Shown one piece after another: positions 1 to 10,539 of a stretch of DNA of 64,000 bases. A program made the translations under genes and the position numbers. Under the pieces are notes generated by a model. That model searched no databases. It had not been told where the DNA came from and saw nothing but the letters and a program-made list of their open reading frames with translations. Numbering within the stretch: position 1 is the stretch's first letter; every line of letters begins with the position of its first letter. This DNA comes from Holothuria scabra (taxonomy: Eukaryota > Echinodermata > Holothuroidea > Aspidochirotida > Holothuriidae), in the NCBI GenBank assembly GCA_037179385.1, contig CM074179.1, forward strand, positions 5,270,001 to 5,334,000, written 5' to 3'.

Positions 1-235
1 GCACGTCTCCTGCAATGTCCATACCAGTCCGTAAGGCTTCTTTCCCCAGAGCCTTGGCACCTTTCTTGAGAAGGGGTACAGCCGTGCGAAACAAACCACC
101 GAGTATATTGCCAAGTCCATATCCCTTTTGAGCTCTACCCCCTCGAAACACTGGTACACCGTGACCGGTTTGATTGAGATAATAGTGTTCGTAATCGCGT
201 GGATCACTGCGAAACTCACAACGATGACGAGGCAT
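1..235 (-). CDS. Small basic Gly-rich Polinton virion-type protein, N-terminus only
   Basis: The reading frame starts at an ATG whose complement lies at 233-235, 2 bp from the stop codon of the next gene, and stays open for 78 codons to the window edge. It begins with a charged, histidine- and arginine-rich stretch, then Tyr-Tyr, then a Gly/Arg-rich stretch (FRGGRAQKGYGLG) and an amphipathic part with LLKKGAKALGKEAL. I recognise this pattern from a small protein that recurs in metazoan Polintons next to the F54H12.2-like gene. It resembles the membrane-active or core proteins of adenovirus-like virions, but that role is inferred from composition and context. The C-terminus is outside the window. 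Confidence 0.7.
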   Translation of the reverse strand, partial: MPRHRCEFRSDPRDYEHYYLNQTGHGVPVFRGGRAQKGYGLGNILGGLFRTAVPLLKKGAKALGKEALRTGMDIAGDV

Positions 236-237
236 GT

Positions 238-972
238 TTAAACGAATTGAGAAGCTCTCTTGAGACGAAAATGAAGTGTCACGATGACGTTACCGCGTAC
301 GAATGGCACTTTTCGCCCAACACCATCCCTTATATCAATTTCTATGGTATCAAAATATTTTTGCTTGACAGACTGATAATGGATGTTGGTGAAGATCATG
401 CTGACGTCTTCGCCGTACTTTTGTTTGACATTGACCACGCGAAGGAGAGACACCCTGGTGTGACCGACCGCACGGGGCTCCACGATGTCACAGTACACGA
501 ATAGATTATGCGGTTTGTCGACATCTACTGGACTATCTAATATCGTACTCTGGGTCACAGTCGGTGATTCAGTCTGAAATCCCAACATATCAGCTAACCT
601 CCCTTTGAACTTGACTTGGGCACTCTCTCCGAGTCGAATTTCCAATTTTCTGGTTTTCTCGTGGTATAGGTATTGGATCTCGTCGAGGTAATTCGTCTCC
701 AATAAATCGAAAATTTCCTTCCTGTCTTTGTAATACCCCGGTTCGATGTGTTTATGCCACCACTGGTAGCCGTTCACTGTGTACGAGTATTCACACTCCT
801 CGTCAACGTTGTACCACTGATGAGGATAAATGATCTCGGCGAGACCTACCTCCCATTGCCCTTCCAAAGAGATGGGCTGTGCTAATTTCACGCGATAATG
901 AGTGACGGTATTATTTGGATACAGAAGCGGGGAACTATTGCTAGGTAAGGTCACGTAAAACGAATGAGCCAT
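238..972 (-). CDS. F54H12.2-like Polinton protein, candidate minor capsid (penton-type) protein
   Basis: This is a 244-residue intact frame starting at ATG 972-970. The N-terminal segment (SFYVTLPSNSS, then KLAQPISLEGQWEVGLAEI and YPHQWYN) is the signature of a family annotated in many invertebrate genomes as F54H12.2-like and found in Polintons. The protein has no signal peptide and no membrane segment, and is rich in beta-prone stretches. The length and Polinton setting fit the single jelly-roll minor capsid protein, which would form the vertices of an icosahedral particle; that assignment is inference. Its stop lies 2 bp from the start of the next gene, so the two are probably expressed together. 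No break is visible. Confidence 0.75.
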   Translation of the reverse strand: MAHSFYVTLPSNSSPLLYPNNTVTHYRVKLAQPISLEGQWEVGLAEIIYPHQWYNVDEECEYSYTVNGYQWWHKHIEPGYYKDRKEIFDLLETNYLDEIQYLYHEKTRKLEIRLGESAQVKFKGRLADMLGFQTESPTVTQSTILDSPVDVDKPHNLFVYCDIVEPRAVGHTRVSLLRVVNVKQKYGEDVSMIFTNIHYQSVKQKYFDTIEIDIRDGVGRKVPFVRGNVIVTLHFRLKRASQFV

Positions 973-1020
973 GACTCGCTAACTCGGGAACTTTTTTCAA
1001 ATGAACGGCCCATTCACGTC

Positions 1021-2226
1021 TTACATGTTTTTATAAGTGTAGATTTCCGTGACCCAACTGTTAAACTTAGAAGGATAACCCTTCCATTTCACAAAATATT
1101 CTTTGCGACCTTTCTTGTTTCGGCGGCGTATAATTTTTTCGATGCGATAGGCTTGATCCGCCTTGGATACTTTTTGCATTTCCTGCTCGTAAAATGTACC
1201 TTCGAGCATTTCTCCATCATAATCCTTAAGTCGGTATACGGGGGGTACGCGTTCAATCCTACGGGCCACCGTGAATACTTCATCGGTCCACTGGGGTAAA
1301 TAGCCTTTGCGGAAAGGACGGGTGGCCATACTGATACGTACGGTGTCACCGAGGGCAAATTTAAATCCGTGTTGTGCTACATCTGGGGCGGATGCGTTTC
1401 CATACAGTCTCTGCCACACCTCTTCTTGACAATCCTCATTCACGTCATTCGGGGCCATGCCAATACTGCGATGATGGCTCTTGTTGTATCCGTTGAGGAA
1501 TTTTTGCAACACGTCCACGTAACGTCGGGTGCCGTTGGCCGTAAAGTAGCGCCACATTTTTGTTTTGATAGTTCGATTAAATCTCTCTACGACTGAAGCT
1601 TTGGTTTCGTTGTTTGTTGTAAAAAAATAAATGTTCTTGTCTCGAAGAAAGTTTTGAAAGGGTTTGTTTAGAAATTCTTTGCCTTTATCCGTTTGTAATG
1701 TCTGGGGTTTTCTATTCTGTTCTTTCAATATGCTCTGAAAAGCGCGAATGACACTTTTAGACGTTTTGTCTTTTAAAGCTCTGGCCCATGCAAATTTGGA
1801 CAAAATGTCGATGCATGTCAAAATGTAACGGTTTCCATCGTTTTGTTTGGCGAAAGCCGATACATCTACCAAATCAGCTTGCCATTGACTGTCAATCCCG
1901 GATACAATTACCTTATTACCTTAAGTTTTTTCTCAGAGGTTTGTGCAGAGTATAAGCATCTCGCCCCTGCAACCACTCTGTAATCTTTTTCTTGCTAATG
2001 TTCCGTTTGTCCTGTTTTGCTGCCCGCCATATCGCTCCTACTCCTCCAAAGGCGGCGGGATGAGAAGGATCGTAATATAGATCTTTTAGGTAGGTCTCCA
2101 TCGGGAGCGTCCGTGCTGCGTACCGAACCCCCACAACAAGCAGACAAGCAGACAAATTTGCGTAGCGAAACGTTCAACGAGAACCCGTTCTTTGGTAGAC
2201 AATCCATTGTGTAACGCCCGAAGCAT
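1021..2226 (-). pseudogene. Polinton integrase (rve fold plus chromodomain), broken by two frameshifts
   Basis: The enzyme would insert the linear element DNA into the host chromosome. The intact 3' block (1,021 to about 1,918) has a retroviral-type catalytic core: CIDIL or the upstream Asp as first acid, TDKGKEF as second, and SVVERFNR carrying the Glu. It ends in a chromodomain with YRIEKII, YFVKWKGY and NSWVTE. The middle block (about 1,916-2,135) has YYDPSHPAAFGGVGAIWRA, typical of the N-terminal part in this family. The N-terminal block begins at ATG 2,226. Two shifts separate the blocks: one at about 1,915-1,925, and one at a perfect 8-bp tandem duplication at 2,136-2,151. The chromodomain suggests targeting to modified histones, as in chromoviruses. 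The gene is not functional as read. Confidence 0.88.
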
Positions 2227-2257
2227 ACTGAAGCTCGCAAGTGTTGTGCAAATGTTT

Positions 2258-3031
2258 TTAATATTTTTCCCAGGTTCTCATTGTTTTTCGAGTCTTGTGC
2301 GGATGACTGCCTCTTCGTTTCTTTGAAGGTAAATGGTAAGCAGTAGCGTACAAGCTCTGGTCTTCGTTTCCATTATCATCATCGTCCGAAATTTCTTCAG
2401 GTAGAAACCGTCCTTGCTGCCCTCGAGATGTATCGTTCACACCCATCCAACGACTCACATCCTTCCAACGGTCGGGGTTACCAATAAGTTCTCGGGGAGT
2501 GTTTATTCGAGCTAACGCTTTCGTTAATTCATCCATTCCGACAGGTGTGGGATTTTTTCTTTTACGCATCATGTCGTTCACCAGGTCTACCATATGGGAA
2601 CCTTTAACGACTTGATTATTCACGACCAACTCTCCTCTATCGGTCCAGTCTAAGCCGCTGTCACCAGAGCTTATTGCTCCGAGTAATTGGGTCGCTTTGC
2701 TCTTGAAAGCATTAGGAACACTTTCTAAAACGTCACGTTCTATGACCCGTTTTTGTGAAGTATCCCTGGACAGCGCATTGAGCTTTTTGTCCGGAACTAC
2801 CCTAATCTGAGGCAGTTCGTTCGCTTTGGTGTCATATACGATATAGCGTTGCAAGACCCCCGAATAGTGTTTCATCTTAGTGGCATCATCGAGGTGAGGG
2901 TCGCTCAATACGGTCGAAAGCTGATCTTCCAGTTCTCGAACTTTGGTCTTTTCTAAAGGCTGCGACCGACCTCCTTTTGCGCGATCTAAAACCTCCGGCG
3001 ACACTAACACGAGCTTTTTGGTATACTCCAT
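2258..3031 (-). CDS. Conserved Polinton protein of unknown function, 257 aa
   Basis: An intact frame from ATG 3,031 whose stop lies 31 bp from the integrase start, and whose start is 2 bp from the stop of the upstream small protein, so it sits in a tight cluster. The N-terminus (KKLVLVSPEVLDR) recurs in metazoan Polintons next to the packaging ATPase. The protein is hydrophilic and highly charged. It has two likely helical stretches, an acidic run near residues 213-222 (SDDDDNGNED), and a basic C-terminal tail rich in Lys, Arg and His that could bind nucleic acid. No catalytic motif is visible. A structural or DNA-packaging role is inferred only from position. No damage is visible. Confidence 0.65.
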   Translation of the reverse strand: MEYTKKLVLVSPEVLDRAKGGRSQPLEKTKVRELEDQLSTVLSDPHLDDATKMKHYSGVLQRYIVYDTKANELPQIRVVPDKKLNALSRDTSQKRVIERDVLESVPNAFKSKATQLLGAISSGDSGLDWTDRGELVVNNQVVKGSHMVDLVNDMMRKRKNPTPVGMDELTKALARINTPRELIGNPDRWKDVSRWMGVNDTSRGQQGRFLPEEISDDDDNGNEDQSLYATAYHLPSKKRRGSHPHKTRKTMRTWEKY

Positions 3032-3033
3032 CG

Positions 3034-3366
3034 TTACCGACGTGCAAATAGGGCGCTACCGAGGACACCGATCAGTGGGGGTAACAGAGCCGCCAAGAAG
3101 GAACCCCCTCTCTGTAGTAGTAATTTTCTTTTAGACGGAATGGAAACGCGTTTGTTGGCTAAGGTCCTTAATCTGTTGCGATGCTTGCTCAACTTTTTCT
3201 TCTGCAGTCTGGTTAGTGGGAAGTTGCCTTTCAAAGTGTTTACAGCGCCCTCACAGAGACAATTGATCAAGTCTTTGGAGGCACCGCTTATGATACCCTG
3301 CCTTTGTTTGGGGGAACCTTTGGCCAATATGTGTAAATACGGACCGTGTTTACGCCAGCGCTGCAT
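3034..3366 (-). CDS. Small basic Polinton protein with C-terminal hydrophobic Gly-rich segment
   Basis: The frame is open from 3,441, but I place the start at ATG 3,366, because upstream in-frame sequence overlaps the ATPase gene and the conserved part begins at MQRWRKHGPYL. That gives about 110 residues. Conserved-looking features are the segment LAKGSPKQRQGIISGASKDLI, a Cys pair (CLCEG), a very basic middle (KKKLSKHRNRLRTLANKR), and a hydrophobic C-terminus (FLAALLPPLIGVLGSALF). This layout is like adenoviral minor core or membrane-lytic proteins and recurs in metazoan Polintons. A role in genome condensation or membrane penetration is inference. The stop is 2 bp from the next gene. Confidence 0.7.
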   Translation of the reverse strand: MQRWRKHGPYLHILAKGSPKQRQGIISGASKDLINCLCEGAVNTLKGNFPLTRLQKKKLSKHRNRLRTLANKRVSIPSKRKLLLQRGGSFLAALLPPLIGVLGSALFARR

Positions 3367-3409
3367 GGTGACACACTGATCATGAGACCACTTTACCTCT
3401 CCTTTTATC

Positions 3410-4051
3410 TTACTTTTTGACGTAAGCGTATTGCACGTCACCGGGAAATATCTGGGTTCTTAAACGAAACTCTTCGGGGGTATTGCTTTTAAGATCTATA
3501 AAGAGATAGCCGTAAGGTTTATGGGTGGCGTCTCTATAAGCCTCTTGTAAATGTCTGGGCTTTTCTGCGAACATTTGACGGGCCAGATACGAAATTTGGG
3601 AGGCGTCCCTGGGATTTTTGAATAACACCAAATAATGAGAATTTAAACTGATAGTTCGACTTTCACGTCCACGGTGGAATAGGTTTTGACTGACTAATAT
3701 GACGGACAAGTTTTTGTGATGAGAACCTTTGGTGAAGAGATTACTTATTTTCTGATCGTTAGCTGTTTCGCTCATCAAATCATCGAGTATGATAAGGTTC
3801 CTTTTAGACTTGTCCAAGTACTCGTCAAAGGATGGTGGGACGCCCTCTATAAATGCCACAGCATCGCCTAATGTTTCTGAGAGTTGGTCATACAAAGGCT
3901 GATACTCCCCGTAAAACCACAGGATGACTTGGGGCGGGTCTCTAATTAATTCCTCGACATGGGTTAATAAACGCTTTAAAAAGACGGTTTTTCCACACTG
4001 AGTAGGTCCCGCTATCACGCACGTGAAGGGATGTTGCAACCTCGGGTCCAT
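3410..4051 (-). CDS. DNA-packaging ATPase, FtsK/HerA (A32-like)
   Basis: An intact 213-residue frame from ATG 4,051. It has Walker A GPTQCGKT at residues 15-22 and Walker B-like LIILDDLM near residue 90, followed by a sensor-type segment with LVSQNLFHRG. This is the family used by Polintons, virophages and large DNA viruses to pump the genome into a preformed capsid. The length is at the short end for the family, but the core is complete. It lies directly upstream of the two small virion-type genes and downstream of the polymerase, which is the usual order. Its 3' end overlaps the longest possible reading of the next gene, so a later start there is preferred. Confidence 0.9.
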   Translation of the reverse strand: MDPRLQHPFTCVIAGPTQCGKTVFLKRLLTHVEELIRDPPQVILWFYGEYQPLYDQLSETLGDAVAFIEGVPPSFDEYLDKSKRNLIILDDLMSETANDQKISNLFTKGSHHKNLSVILVSQNLFHRGRESRTISLNSHYLVLFKNPRDASQISYLARQMFAEKPRHLQEAYRDATHKPYGYLFIDLKSNTPEEFRLRTQIFPGDVQYAYVKK

Positions 4052-4381
4052 GATAAAGACTGATTCTAAGACTAATGGGGTGGACTGTTTATACCCTAAG
4101 GCTTAAAGATTTGATTCTAAGACTAATCGGGTGGGTTGTTCATACACTTATGAGCAAACACAGACAAGCAAGCAATAACAACTCGAGAAGACAACAATGT
4201 ATGTGATTCAAAAAACTGAGTCGACATATGATTATATATCGCCCTTACTTTATTACAGTACCACAACTGAGCAGGAAAATGATGTAAGACATGAATGAAG
4301 TTAAGAAAGTGTCGGTACACGTTTGTTTTACTTCGGTACCATATTCATAAGAAAAAAAAATATTATATACATTCTAGACTC
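4052..4381. other. Gap between polymerase and ATPase genes
   Basis: This 330-bp A/T-rich spacer contains two copies of GATTCTAAGACTAAT (near 4,060 and 4,112), so about 50 bp is imperfectly duplicated. The spacing would suit a promoter for the late, packaging gene cluster. I see no reading frame with family resemblance in it. Confidence 0.5.
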
Positions 4382-7300
4382 TCATACATCTAAGGGACAG
4401 GTAGACACTCCATCCTCCTTCACTTTACGCTTAATGTACATATATGACAGCGCAGTTTTCTCTTGAATATAAGTCTGCATTTGATTTTGCCACATCCTAA
4501 AACCCATGTTTTGCGCTTTCACGGAAGAACAAGTCCTAAGCACTTTTAAATAATTGTCTTTGGTTAACTGTGTGGAGCGATTATTGACACCTTTACAGCT
4601 CACCTTTTCTTTCTCCGACCCAAAGCAGTAGTAGCATTTACTATTGAGAGCTACAATCCCGTTACCTTCCCATTCCAACTTAAACAAACCCGGAGTGCGT
4701 TTATCGTGCTGTTTGTGTTCGAGAGTATCCGTGCGGGGAAACCACAAGTGTTTTTCTGACTCAAAGGCAGTGCGCATGTCTGGTTTGATGACGTCGTCTA
4801 ATGAGTCACCGGAGATGGCTAAATAAGCCGAGTCTGTGTCCATTTCGCAATACTCGGGGTGAACAAACTTGATCATAAAATCGTAATAAAATTCTAACAT
4901 CCTGAGTTTAGCGTATTGGTAAACAAAAAAACCAATCTGTAAGGGGAGATCCAAATCAATCACCCGTTTGTGTAAATCGACTTCGTACATGTTCGACCCT
5001 AATGGTGTTAGGCCCTTGAAGAAGGGGTCATTGACCAGCTCGAATACTTTATCGTCTGTACAGACTTGTACGTTAAGGTGGCGTTCTTTATTGGTGACCG
5101 TTTTCCCATAGGCCGAATTACCGATCAATTTCATCGTATCAGCGATAATACTTTTAGACGGGTCCTTGTCCCCCTCCCGCCTGGCGTCACTGACCTCCTC
5201 GCCAAACTGTTTGAATACGGCCTTAGGGAGAAATTGTACAATTTGATAAATTTTAGTCACCACCAACCCATGTTTCAGGTACCATCGCAGTAAGGGAGTA
5301 GCGAGTAAGATCTTGGACGCGTGCATGCTGCCTATCAACGTGCGCCGGGGCTGGGGCAATGCATTGTGTCTTCGAGCGTACTGAGCCATGTGGTCCCCTA
5401 TGTCTTCTACCCCAACTTCTATATTTTTAAAGATCGGAGGCATTTCGGCAAAGTGGGGTTTTAAATGGTCGGGAACGATAATATCGCACTCTACCACGCC
5501 AAATATTTCACCCGATTGGATGTGATGAAGGATCTCTCGTTCCGTCATCTTAAATTTTTCTTGACAGGGGTATGGAAATAAATCTTTTAAAAATTGCCTA
5601 ATCTCTGAGGATTTCCGTCGTTCGCCTTGCCATTCGCACTCCCACATCTCTACAAATTCAAACCCGAGAGACTTGAGATAGTCAGTTACGGCCTGGGTTT
5701 CTTCGAATAATTCGCGCAACGGTTTATCTCGCCGCTCGTTGTGAGTCTTTCCCTCGTTAAACTTGCAGGGATGCCCATGCCAGTAACAGCCTTGAAACTG
5801 AAAGATGATAGGTTTACCACCCTCACCCCCACTCGCGCTGAAACCATCGACCGGTAATTGTCGGCCACCTACCCTAACCTCTTTCCCATTGAGGGCGTGC
5901 TTAATTGCTATGTCCCGCTTCTTGGCTTCCCATTCCAACCACCCCACAGCAGTCTTTTGTAAGTTGTGTGTAAATTCTCTTTTAAATCCTGTGGTCTCTT
6001 TACGTCTTAAACCAATACCTGTAGGCATATCTTGCATGACGGCCCATAAGTAGAGGGCGTTAGCATCGAAACCTAAAATTTTTTTACACATTTTACCACT
6101 TCTTAATTTAGTTTGACCCCTCTCCTGGTACCGATGAAAAATAATGGAAGGTCCCCCGACGATATTGTCTTTGAATAAATAGTACAAGTCTTTATCACGT
6201 TTGGGAAAAAGAGAAAATACATCGTTTTTGATGTCTTTGAACAAATACCTCAACGTTAAGCCCGGCACGGATAAACCTTGTTTGAACATGTCAATGTCTT
6301 TAGCTCGGTAAAAATCAAACATTTTGTCTAACGCTTCTAGAAAAGGTACTACGTCTTTGTTATTGTACCACACTAAGAAATCTTTAAACGTTTGCATGTT
6401 TTGATCTTTCCACACTTCGGTGTCTTTGAGTTTGTTGTGAAAACAGTCTTTTGTGGGAAGGGAAGTCTCTCCTAATTTTGTCAGACTATCCATCCAGTCG
6501 TACGGGAAAAAACCTTTCTGTTCTTGACATTTGTACGCTTTCAAGAATTGACTATAACTGCAACCCGGGGCCAGATAATTTTTGATGTCTAAAAATTTCA
6601 ACCATTTGCTGGATATGCATAGATAATCGCTACAACGTTTGATAATTTGACTGATGGCGGGTTGACTGTCGTCTTCGTCTTTCATTTTTTCTAGACTCCT
6701 GTACAAAAGGGCTTTCATGACATTAATGTCATACTTACCCGAATTAAAACCTACAACCGGAATTTGTCGGCAATAATTTAAAAGTGAGCCCATTAGTGGT
6801 TTCAATACCTTTTTTGCGTATTTCTTGTCTTCGCAGTCAGTGTCACCGTCAACCTCGACGTCACCCCCTGTTTCGCACCCTTCTGAGTGGTCGTCCAGCG
6901 GTCCATACTCTTTTATTAAGTCCTTTAAAGTCTGTAGAGCATTCGACACGGGCCCACCCTCTGTCATACATTCAAAAGCAGCTTGACTAATTTCGATCAT
7001 ATAAGTCAATTCCAGTTGGGGGTCGTCACCCCCAGAAATAAAACACTGGGGATGTTGGTACCCCGGCACGTTCGAACACACACTAATACTGAGCAACTTG
7101 TGTTGGCCAATGTAATTTAATTTAGCACTTTTAGAGGGAATGACATCCTCTTTATCGAGATAAGTCTCGATATCGTAAGTAATTCTATAAGGATAGAAAC
7201 GATCTTGTGGGTCAACTAATATACCTATGGCTTCTAATTTATTAAATACGGAAGGTGATAACTGAAATACACCTCCGGGAAATCGGTGTTCTATGTGAGT

Positions 7301-9718
7301 TTTACAATGCGGAATGTGTTTTTGCAAATTTTTGCTCTGCTTAAACAAGCGTTTGCAACGCGTACAGCTGTACGTGTGGGCAAAGTGATTCATATTTTTA
7401 ATATAACTAAAGTGGCCTTCGTAATAATTGAGATACAGGCTATTCTGAAATCTACAAGGGGAACGGCGAAGTAATTTAGCTACGGTTTGAAAAGGGTGGG
7501 TCTGTCCTTCGTCTTCATCTTGTGATGCTTTCGGTCCTAATTCGTATACGTAAATATTACATCGAAAACACTTTTCGACCTCACCTAACTGTTGGAAGGA
7601 AACGCCCCTAAACGTACTCACCCCGTCCCTCCCACCTATACTAGTTTGATACAAAATATAAAGCTATAAAAAATAAAGCTTTGGGAGTTTCTTCTCCGTT
7701 TGCTTCGTCACCCGACTTCAAATGGTAAGCTAAACAACGAAACAAGCATAAATTATCTTTAAACAAACAGTTTGTTTTGGGGTGATGTGTCATAGCTAAA
7801 ATGTGTCTATTGATTTTAATGTAATCAGGAAGGTTGGTTGGTGGAGCACCGACCAAAGGAAAGTCGTTCAACTTATTAACGTAAATACTTACGTTCGTAA
7901 CAAACTCCAGTACCCAAGAGGAATTCTCTCTCTCGCGGGTGACCAGTTCCCCAATATCACTGGTCTTAAACCGATGTATTACTTCGTCAATGTCATGATG
8001 AGTACCTATCACATAAGGACGTTCAAAGAGTGTGTGATTATTATAAGAAGCGTGAAAATACCTCAATTCCCCGTCGACCCTGTGCCGCAGCATAAAACCA
8101 AAAGACATGTTAAGCTTAAATTGAACTCGTTGATCGTTATACACCCCCGATAATATTTCCGCTATCCTTTCTCTATCCAGTTCGTTTAGCCTAAAATTGT
8201 AGATGTCTTGTACCCTGTTATGTCGGCGATGATGTGAACGAATGGCCCCCCAGTTTTTTAAGTAAACATCGCACACCATGTCCCGCATTTCTCGGCGCAC
8301 TTCGTCGGTGATAACTACGGGATCTTCGTCCAACACGTCATCCTGCCTGTCCCCAGCACAACCGGTCTCTGCCCCGTCTTCTACTATCAATCGATTCACT
8401 CCTTCGACCTCGGCATGAGCCTATAATATTAAAATTAGAAAAAATTACTATAAAATGGCAAGGTCGCACTATCAACCATGTCGGCATATATCATTGCCAA
8501 CCTAAGACAAAATATGAAAATTACTCACTTGATCACTTTCGCTGGAGTTCTCCTCGGGAATAAAAGCGGTTGAAGAATTCGGTTGTTCCCCAATTTCCTC
8601 CATTCGTAGCCGTTTGGCGTCACATGTTCCACCGGACCGCATGTGGCGTTTCATGTGTGATCGGGTTTTAAAGGTCTGCCGACAACGTCCACAGGCGTGT
8701 TTCCGCGGTGAGTGCACCCTTGAAGATGTTGTCTCATTTTTGTTCCTATCGGCAAATGCTTCTCCACACCCATATTCACACAGTACCTAAAGTGAAAACA
8801 AAAAATCGAATGTGTACTACAAAAGTGAGGGGATAGCGAGGTCAAGCAAAAGAGAAAAGAGGCAAAAGAATAGATCAATAAATCAAAAGTTTACTTTAAA
8901 CAACCATAACACAAACACACACAAATCAAAGTCAGACAAACAGACAATATACATTGGGACGTCATCAATCCGTTTGCCTACCTCTTTGTCTCGATCCGAT
9001 TGACCAACGTTGGTTGGTTTGGGGTCCCCCTCTTTCCCTTCGGTTGGTACGTTGGGTTCAGCCTCTGAGCTATTTCTCTTCCTTTTTTCTACGACTCCTT
9101 CACTCGCCTTTGCAGTTACTACATTTTCAGTAGTGGAGGAGGGATCTTTATTTTGGGGACGTTCATTCTGTGGGGGTGTGGTAGTCGAGTCCCCCGAACT
9201 ACATTCGACCTGTTGACGGGCAGCCCTAGGAAAAAATACAATTTTCTCATTGAAAGTAATGGGGCATGGGCTTACTTAAAGTGACGAGAGAAAAAACGAG
9301 GGGAGGGGCACGCAATACTCCTTACGTGGGAAGAGTGGGGTATATACACATGTATTAGAAGAGCGCATACGCTATAGGTACACTTAAATAAATCTGTGGA
9401 CGGGCTAAGGAAAGGTATGTTCGATACAACAATAACAACTAGACTAGGTACACTTAAATAAATCTGTGGACGGGCTAAGGAAAGGTATGTTGGATACAAC
9501 AATAACAACTAGACATACGGTACAAGATAAAATACAAAATGAAACAAACAAAGAAACAAAAACAAAAAACAAAAAAAAAAATAAAAAACTAAATAAAAAA
9601 AGAGTAGTACTCACCATTTTTTCCGAAAAGCTTCTTGTTGCCTCTTGGCTCTTTCCAATCGTTCGACTTTTTCTAAGGCAGCAATGAGCAGCTCTTCTTC
9701 TCTTCTCGATAAATCCAT
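4382..9718 (-). CDS. Protein-primed DNA polymerase B of the Polinton, four exons, one apparent frameshift
   Basis: This enzyme replicates the linear element using a protein primer. Exons read 9,718-9,615 (ATG start), 9,225-8,982, 8,786-8,529, then 8,420 onward; every junction has GT/AG sites and phases match (TG+G, then phase 0). Exon 1 is a charged coiled-coil-like helix, exon 2 is low-complexity linker, and exon 3 has a C2H2-type finger (CGRCRQTF...HMKRH). The long last exon has a second finger near 7,290-7,400 (CTRC...H), ExoI YDIETY at about 7,175, and polymerase motif A (GFDANALYLW) near 6,062. Motif B (NSAYGKT) is near 5,105 and motif C (DTDS) near 4,835. An endonuclease-like insert with YWHGHPCK lies near 5,780. 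The frame changes at a T-rich stretch near 7,645-7,675, so this copy is probably broken there. It ends at 4,382. Confidence 0.88.
9375..9514. repeat. 70-bp tandem duplication inside a polymerase intron
   Basis: Bases 9,375-9,444 are repeated almost perfectly at 9,445-9,514, with one substitution (TTCGAT versus TTGGAT). The repeat lies in the first intron of the polymerase gene, so it does not affect the protein. It looks recent. Confidence 0.9.
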
Positions 9719-10074
9719 CGCAAACACAAAACAAAATCAGTTCACTGAAATATTACTCGATCCTTACTGGGAGGCGGTCTGGTCGATTTTGGTACAAATG
9801 TGGAGTCTACAGCTCTATTTCAAACTTTCAAATAGTCACTTCTTGCAAACTCAGCACTACATGTTGGTTGCACGAGTTGTAACATGTCTGCGAGACGTCA
9901 CATTTATGCTAATTACTACTTGACGTCGCTTGTTGACAAAGTTGCTTGCTTAAGCTTTAAAGCTGTGTACACAGATCCAGCAAAGCCCATAGCTTAAGGT
10001 AGCGTGGGGGCCCCAACCACGCCCCTCACCGTAGGAGACAACCGACAGAGTACTCCTTCCGCCTTAGCACGGGC
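9719..10074. other. Spacer upstream of the polymerase gene
   Basis: Likely contains the polymerase promoter because it precedes the first ATG and is not coding. I see no clear TATA box or family resemblance. Confidence 0.4.
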
Positions 10075-10380
10075 TTAGCGACGCTCGAGAGCTTCTTTTA
10101 GGCATTCGTCGATTTGGCCAATCAATTTTTCCAAGGCCTCTATGGCGGCTGGAACTGGCCAGCTTTCGTTTTCCTCTCCCAGTTGGTTAACAAATCGAAC
10201 GCATTCTTCTCTGAATTGTGCGACGTACTGAAGGAATGTCAATTCTTCCCACTCGTAGCTGCGGCTTTGTTCTAAGATCCCCTTACCCGCTCTGAACCAC
10301 AGAGGTTTTGTGATGATGAGGTTCTTCGAGGCGGCTTCCAATTCTTTCCTCAAGAAGTAAATCATGTCGTTGAAATACAT
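10075..10380 (-). CDS. Small acidic protein of unknown function
   Basis: I do not recognise this protein. The frame is open from 10,500, but the upstream end lacks an ATG. The first ATG is at 10,380-10,378, giving 101 residues (MYFNDMIYFLRKELE...). It is acidic and predicted largely helical, with Trp residues at SYEWEELTF and ENESWPVPA and a C-terminal helix with Glu/Leu heptad-like spacing. There is no signal peptide and no membrane segment. It is on the same strand as the Polinton genes, between polymerase and the Bcl-2-like gene, so it may be an accessory gene. An upstream exon cannot be excluded. Confidence 0.45.
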   Translation of the reverse strand: MYFNDMIYFLRKELEAASKNLIITKPLWFRAGKGILEQSRSYEWEELTFLQYVAQFREECVRFVNQLGEENESWPVPAAIEALEKLIGQIDECLKEALERR

Positions 10381-10539
10381 CGTGGCAGTGGAAGTTTGAG
10401 AAATCTTTCTGTCAGAATCTGGATCAGAATGATTCCGTATCTTGTGGGGTAGCCTTTTTATCCCGTAGAATATCCCCGTACCCCTCACCTTATCAGACAA
10501 TTTTACTCTCTAATTTTTTTTTTTTTTGTTTCTTCTTTA

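Noticed and set aside
3367..3441. Longer N-terminus of the small basic Polinton protein
   Set aside because: It overlaps the ATPase gene in another frame; the recognisable part starts at ATG 3,366.
9010..9216. Plus-strand open frame, 68 codons
   Set aside because: It is the antisense of polymerase exon 2, which has fitting splice sites on the minus strand.
10381..10500. N-terminal extension of the unknown acidic ORF to 10,500
   Set aside because: The open frame there begins with TTG, not ATG, and contains no recognised residues; the first ATG is at 10,380.
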